Below, in pieces: positions 59,628 through 64,000 of a stretch of DNA of 64,000 nt. The stretch is from the NCBI GenBank assembly GCA_036417435.1, contig JAZAQT010000883.1:62001-126000 (forward strand), given 5' to 3'. The stretch comes from Inia geoffrensis (lineage: Eukaryota; Chordata; Mammalia; Artiodactyla; Iniidae). Position 1 is the stretch's first letter; each line of letters opens with the position of its first letter. The translations under genes were made by a program, and so were the position numbers. Below the pieces are notes generated by a model that was not told the origin of the DNA, made no database searches, and worked only from the letters and a program-made list of their open reading frames with translations.

Positions 59628-61642
59628 GAATGGGGATGGATTAGGGTACAGGTTAGGGTACGGCAATGGCTTAGGGTTAGCGTACGTTAGAGGGCATGGG
59701 TTAGTGTTGATGTACTGGTTAAAATTAGGACAGGGGTGAGGTTTTAGTTTCGGTTGAGTGTCATGGTTAGGTTTCAGGTTAGGGTTAGTGTTAGAGAATG
59801 GAGAGGGATTAGGGTACAGGTTAGGGTACCGCTGCGGTTTAGTGTTAGCGTACGTGTGAGGGCACGAGTTAGTCTTGGTGTCCTGGTTAAGATTAGGGCA
59901 CGGGTGAGGGTAAGGATTCTGGTGAGGGTCAGGGTCAGGATTCGGGTTAGGGTTCGGGTTAGGGAATGGAGAGGGATTAGGGTACAGGTTAGGGTACGAC
60001 AATGCTAAGGGTTAGTGTAAGTGTGAGGGCACGAGTCAGTGTTGGTGTACTGGTTAAGACAAGGGCACCGATGAGGGTAAGGCCTCGGAAAAGGGTCACG
60101 TTCTGGGTTTCGCTTAGGGTTGGGGTTAGGGAATGGGGAGGGATTAGGGTAGAGGATAGGGTACGAAAATGCTTAAGGGTTAACGTACATTTGAGGGCAT
60201 GCGTTAGAGTTTGTGTACTGGTTAAGATTAGGGCATTGGTTAGGTTAGGGCATCGGACGTGGGTCAGGTTTAGGGATGGGGTTAGGGTTAGGGTTAAGGA
60301 ATGGGGAGAGGTTAGGGTATAATTTAGGGTACGACAACGCTTAAGGTTTAGCGTACGTGTGAGGGCACGAGTTAGTCTTGGTGTCCTGGTTAAGATTAGG
60401 GCACGGATGAGGGTAAGGCTTCGGGAGAGGGTCAGGGTTAGGATTCGAGTTAGGGTTAGGGTTAGGTAATGGAGAGGGATTAGGGTACAGGTTAGGGTAC
60501 GACAATGCTTAAGGGTTAGCGTTCGTGTGAGGGCAAGGGTTAGTGTTAGTGTCCTGGTTAAGCTTAGGGCACGGGTGAGGGTAAGGCTTCGGGTGAGGGT
60601 CAGGGTTAGGATTCAGGTTAGGGTTAGGGTTCGGGAAAGGAGAGGGATTAGGGTACAGGTTAGGGTACGACAATGCTTAAGGGTTAGCGTAAGTGTGAGG
60701 GCACGAGTTAGTGTTGGTGTACAGGTTAAGACAAGGGCACCGATGAGGGTAAGGCCTCGGAAAAGTGTCACGTTCAGGGTTTCGCTTAGGGTTAGGGTTT
60801 CGGAATGGGGAGGGATTAGGGTACAGGATAGGGTACGACAATGCTTAAGGGTTAACGTACGTGTGAGGGCATGAGTTAGTGTTGGTGTCCTGGTTAAGAT
60901 TAGGGCACGGGTGAGGGTAAGGCTTCAGGTGAGGGTCAGGGTTAGGATTCGGGTTAGGGTTAGGGTTCGGGAAAGGAGAGGGATTAGGGTACAGTTTACG
61001 GTACGACAATGCTTAAGGGTTAGCGTAAGTGTGAGGGCACAAGTTAGTGTTGGTGTACTGTGTAAGACAAGGACACCGATGAGGGAAAGGCCTCGGAAAA
61101 GGGTCACGTTCAGGGTTTCGGTTAGGGTTAGGGTTAGGGAATGGGGAGGGATTAGGTTAGAGGATAGGGTACGACAATGCTTAAGGAATAAAGTACGTTT
61201 GAGGGCATGACTTAGTGTTTGTGTACTCGTTAAAACTAGGGCATTGGTTAGGGTAGGGCATCGGACGTGGGTCAGGTTTAGGGATGGGGTTAGGGTTAGG
61301 GTTAAGAAATGGGGACGGATTAGGGTACAATTTAGGGTACGACAACGCTTAAGGTTTAGCGTACGTGTGAGGGCACGAGTTAGTGTTGGTGTCCTGGTTA
61401 AGATTAGGGCACGGGTGAGGGTAAGGCTTCGGGTGAGGGTCAGGGTTAGGATTCGTGTTAGGGTTAGGGTTAAGGAATGCAGAGGGATTAGGGTACAGCT
61501 TAGGGTACGACAGTGCTTAATGGTTAGCGTTCGTGTGAGGGCAAGGGTTAGTGTTAGTGTCCTGGTTAAGATTAGGGCACGGGTGAGGGTAAGGCCTCGG
61601 AAGTGGGTCACGTTAAGGGTTAGGGTTTGGGTTAGGGTTAGG
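59628..61642 (+). repeat. HOR unit 48: 12-mer C-D-E-F-G/D-E/H-E-F/H-E-F-G-H/B
   Basis: 2015 bp = 12 x 168 - 1 (base lost near 60006, AATGCTAAGG). The most rearranged unit: monomers at 60299, 60467, 60803 and 61475 are hybrids and E-type fronts occur four times. Confidence 0.88.
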
Positions 61643-62146
61643 GAATGGGGATTGATTAGGGTACAGGTTAGTGCACGGCAATGGCTTAGGGTTAGCATAC
61701 GTTAGAGGGAATGGGTTAGTGTTGATGTACTGGTTAAAATTAGGACAGGGGTGAGGGTAAAGTTTCGGGTGAGTGTCATGGTTAGGTTTCAGGTTAGGGT
61801 TAGGGTTAGGGAATGGAGAGGGATTAGGGTACAGGTTAGGGTACCGCTGCGGTTTAGTGATAGCGTACGTGTGAGGGCACGAGTTAGTGTTCGTGTCCTG
61901 GTTAAGATTAGGGCACGGGTGAGGGTAAGGTTTCGGGTGCGGGTCAGGGATAGAATTCGGGTTAGGGTTAGGGTTAGGGAATGGGGAGATATTAGGGCAC
62001 AGTTTAGGGTACCACAACGCTTAAGGTTTAGCGTACGTGTGAGGTCACTAGTTAGTGTTAGTGTACTGCTTATGATTAGGGCACGGGTGAGGGTAAGGCC
62101 TCGGAAGAGGGTCACGTTAAGGGTTAGGGTTAGGGTTAGGGTTAGG
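61643..62146 (+). repeat. HOR unit 49: 3-mer C-D/A-B
   Basis: 504 bp, the shortest HOR here. The middle monomer (61811) starts as D (ACCGCTGCGG) and ends as A (GATAGAATTC). Confidence 0.92.
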
Positions 62147-63150
62147 GAATGGGGATTGATTAGGGTACAGGTTAGGGTACTGCAATGGCTTAGGGTTAGC
62201 GTACGTTAGAGGGCATGGGTTAGTGTTGATGTACTGGTTAAAATTAGGACAGGGGTGAGGTTTTAGTTTCGGGTGTCATGGTTAGGTTTCAGGTTAGGGT
62301 TAGGGTTAGGGAATGGAGAGGGATTAGGGTACAGGTTAGGGTACCGCTGCGGTTTAGTGTTAGCGTACGTGTGAGGGCATGAGTTAGTCTTGGTGTCCTG
62401 GTTAAGATTAGAGCACGGGTGAGGGTAAGGCTTCGGGTGAGGGTCAGGGTTAGGATTCGGGTTAGGGTTAGGGTTCGGGAAAGGAGAGGGATTAGGGTAC
62501 AGGTTACGGTACGACAATGCTTAAGGGTTAGCGTAAGTGTGAGGGCATGAGTTAGTGTTGGTGTACTGGTTAAGACAAGGGCACCGATGAGGGTAAGGCC
62601 TCGGAAAAGGGTCACGTTCAGGGTTTCGCTTAGGGTTAGGGTTTTGGAATGGGGAGGGATTAGGGTACAGGATAGGGTACGACAATGCTTAAGGGTTAAC
62701 GTACGTTTTTGGGCATGAGTTAGTGTTTGTGTACTGGTTAAGATTAGGGCATTGGTTAGGGTAGGGCATCGGAAGTGGGTCAGGTTTAGGGATGGGGTTA
62801 GGGTTAGGGTTAAGGAATGGGGAGGGATTAGGGTATAATTTAGGGTACGACAACGCTTAAGGTTTATCGTACGTGTGAGGGCACGAGTTATTGTTGGTGT
62901 CCTGGTTAAGATTAGGGCACGGGTGAGGGTAAGGTTTCGGGTGAGGGTCAGGGATAGAATTCGGGTTAGGGTTAGGGTTAGGGAATGGGGAGATATTAGG
63001 GCACAGTTTAGGGTACCACAACGCTTAAGGTTTAGCGTACGTGTGAGGTCACTAGTTAGTGTTAGTGTACTGCTTACGATTAGGGCACGGGTGAGGGTAA
63101 GGCCTCGGAAGAGGGTCACGTTAAGGGTTAGGGTTAGGGTTAGGGTTAGG
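62147..63150 (+). repeat. HOR unit 50: 6-mer C-D-E-F-G/A-B, four bases short
   Basis: 1004 bp. C lost 4 bp near 62272 (CGGGTGTCATGG for CGGGTGAGTGTCATGG), the only indel seen that is neither 1 bp nor a multiple of 6. The monomer at 62815 has a G front and an A back. Confidence 0.91.
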
Positions 63151-64000
63151 GAATGGGGATTGATTAGGGTACAGGTTACGGTACGGCAATGGCTTAGGGT
63201 TAGCATACGTTAGAGGGCATGGGTTAGTGTTGATGTACTGGTTAAAATTAGGACAGGGGTGAGGGTAAAGTTTCGGGTGAGTGTCATGGTTAGGTTCCAG
63301 GTTAGGGTTAGGTTTAGGGAATGGAGAGGGATTAGGGTAAAGGTTAGGGTACCGCTGCGGTTTAGCGTTAGCGTACGTGTGAGGGCACGAGTTAGTCTTG
63401 GTGTCCTGGTTAAGATTAGGGCACGGGTGAGGGTAAGACTTCGGGTGAGAGTCAGGGTTAGGATTCGGGTTAGGGTTAGGGTTAGGGATTGGAGAGGGAT
63501 TACGGTACAGGTTAGGGTACGAAAACGATTAAGGCTTAGCGTACGTGTGAGGGCACAAGTTAGTGTTGGTGTCCTGGTTAAGATTAGGGCACGGGTGAGG
63601 GTAAGGCTTCGGGTGAGGGTCAGGGTTAGGATTCGGGTTAGGGTTAGGGTTAGGGAATGGGGAGGGATTAGGGTACAATGTAGGGTACGACAACGATTAA
63701 GGGTTAGCGTACGTGTGAGGACACAAGTTAGTGTTGGTGTCCTGGTTAAGACAAGGGCACCGATGAGGGTAAGGCCTCGGAAAAGGGTCACGTTCAGGGT
63801 TTTGCTTAGGGTTAGGGTTAGGGAATGGGGAGGGATTAGGGTAGAGGATAGGGTACGACAATGCTTAAAGGTTAACGTACGTTTGAGGACATGAGTTAGT
63901 GTTTGTGTACTGGTTAAGTTTAGGGCATTGGTTAGGGTAGGGCATCGGACGTGGGTCAGGTTTAGGGATGGGGTTAGGGTTAGGGTTAAGGAATGGGGAG
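63151..64000 (+). repeat. HOR unit 51 (partial): C-D-E/A'-A/E-F-(G...)
   Basis: The array runs off the right edge 10 bp into a G monomer (63991). The monomer at 63655 starts as A and ends as E, with the switch at GGTTAAGACAAGGG. Confidence 0.9.

Larger units (their letters stand above)
1..64000 (+). repeat. Telomere-derived 168-bp satellite array, entire window
   Basis: Seen: the motif GAATGG (or a one-base variant) recurs every 168 bp from edge to edge, with only rare 1-, 4- or 6n-bp departures, so no foreign insert fits anywhere. Cut into sixes from GGGAAT, the monomer is 28 hexamers that mostly resemble GGGTTA (GGATTA, GGGTAC, GAGTTA, GTGTTG, TGGTTA, AGATTA, GGGTGA, GGGTCA and so on). In a composite monomer 119 of 168 positions match an in-phase GGGTTA array. 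The + strand is about 43% G and 10% C. Known: TTAGGG is the telomere repeat of vertebrates and many other eukaryotes. Inferred: the monomer arose by mutation of a roughly 28-unit telomeric tract and was then amplified. Location (subtelomere, pericentromere or interstitial block) and species are unknown. Confidence 0.97.

Noticed and set aside
62289..63206. Minus-strand Thr-Leu and Asn-Pro open frames as low-complexity or surface proteins
   Set aside because: These are CTAACC and AACCCT phases of the complementary strand; they exist only because the repeat length is a multiple of three.
1..64000. CRISPR array
   Set aside because: There are no short identical repeats separated by unique spacers; the entire 168-bp unit is repeated and the DNA is telomere-like.
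1..64000. Centromeric satellite with a CENP-B box
   Set aside because: I saw no match to the TTCG...CGGG box pattern in any monomer type. HOR structure alone does not show centromere function.

Overview
The whole 64 kb is one uninterrupted satellite array. I found no gene, RNA gene, transposon, CRISPR array or unique sequence in it. The basic unit is a 168-bp monomer, and about 381 of them run head to tail in one orientation with the G-rich strand on +. The 168 bp are exactly 28 hexamers of degenerate telomeric repeat GGGTTA, still in register. In a composite monomer I counted by hand, 119 of 168 bases (71%) match an in-phase GGGTTA array. About 34% would be expected from its composition (G 73, T 43, A 36, C 16). 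Each monomer also keeps two to five perfect GGGTTA units at its junction with the next. This points to a eukaryote with TTAGGG telomeres (animals, fungi, many protists, some plants) and to subtelomeric or other heterochromatic DNA. The species cannot be named from this sequence.

Monomers fall into eight types that follow a fixed order, giving a higher-order repeat (HOR) of 8 x 168 = 1344 bp: C-D-E-F-G-H-A-B. I place each monomer start at the first G of GAATGG and each HOR start at type C. There are 50 complete HOR units plus a partial one at each edge. Lengths vary by whole monomers: 8-mers dominate, 7-mers lacking A are common, and 3-, 4-, 5-, 6-, 10-, 11- and 12-mers occur. A slash such as H/B marks a hybrid monomer with the front of one type and the back of another. 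A/H is a recurrent hybrid lacking the GAATTC found in true A.

Layout: 1-7036 holds a 3864-bp (23-monomer) duplication that is about 99.9% identical. At 7.5-12.3 kb are mixed units, including one pure TTAGGG expansion at 10528-10599. From about 12.5 to 36.2 kb there is a super-repeat with a period of about 11.3-12.6 kb, present twice, with monomer gains and losses inside it and a further 1848-bp tandem duplication at 25.1-28.8 kb. At 35.1-41.8 kb a block of about 2682 bp is present about 2.5 times. At 42-64 kb lies a related but distinct subfamily with its own markers, more hybrids and more irregular HOR lengths.

The many long open frames on both strands (Arg-Val repeats on +, Thr-Leu and Asn-Pro repeats on -) are arithmetic by-products of a repeat whose hexamer (6) and monomer (168) are both multiples of 3. 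I do not annotate them as genes. What is notable is the structure itself: a telomere-derived satellite with several levels of nested order, hexamer-sized indels, in-register hybrid monomers and very recent block amplification.
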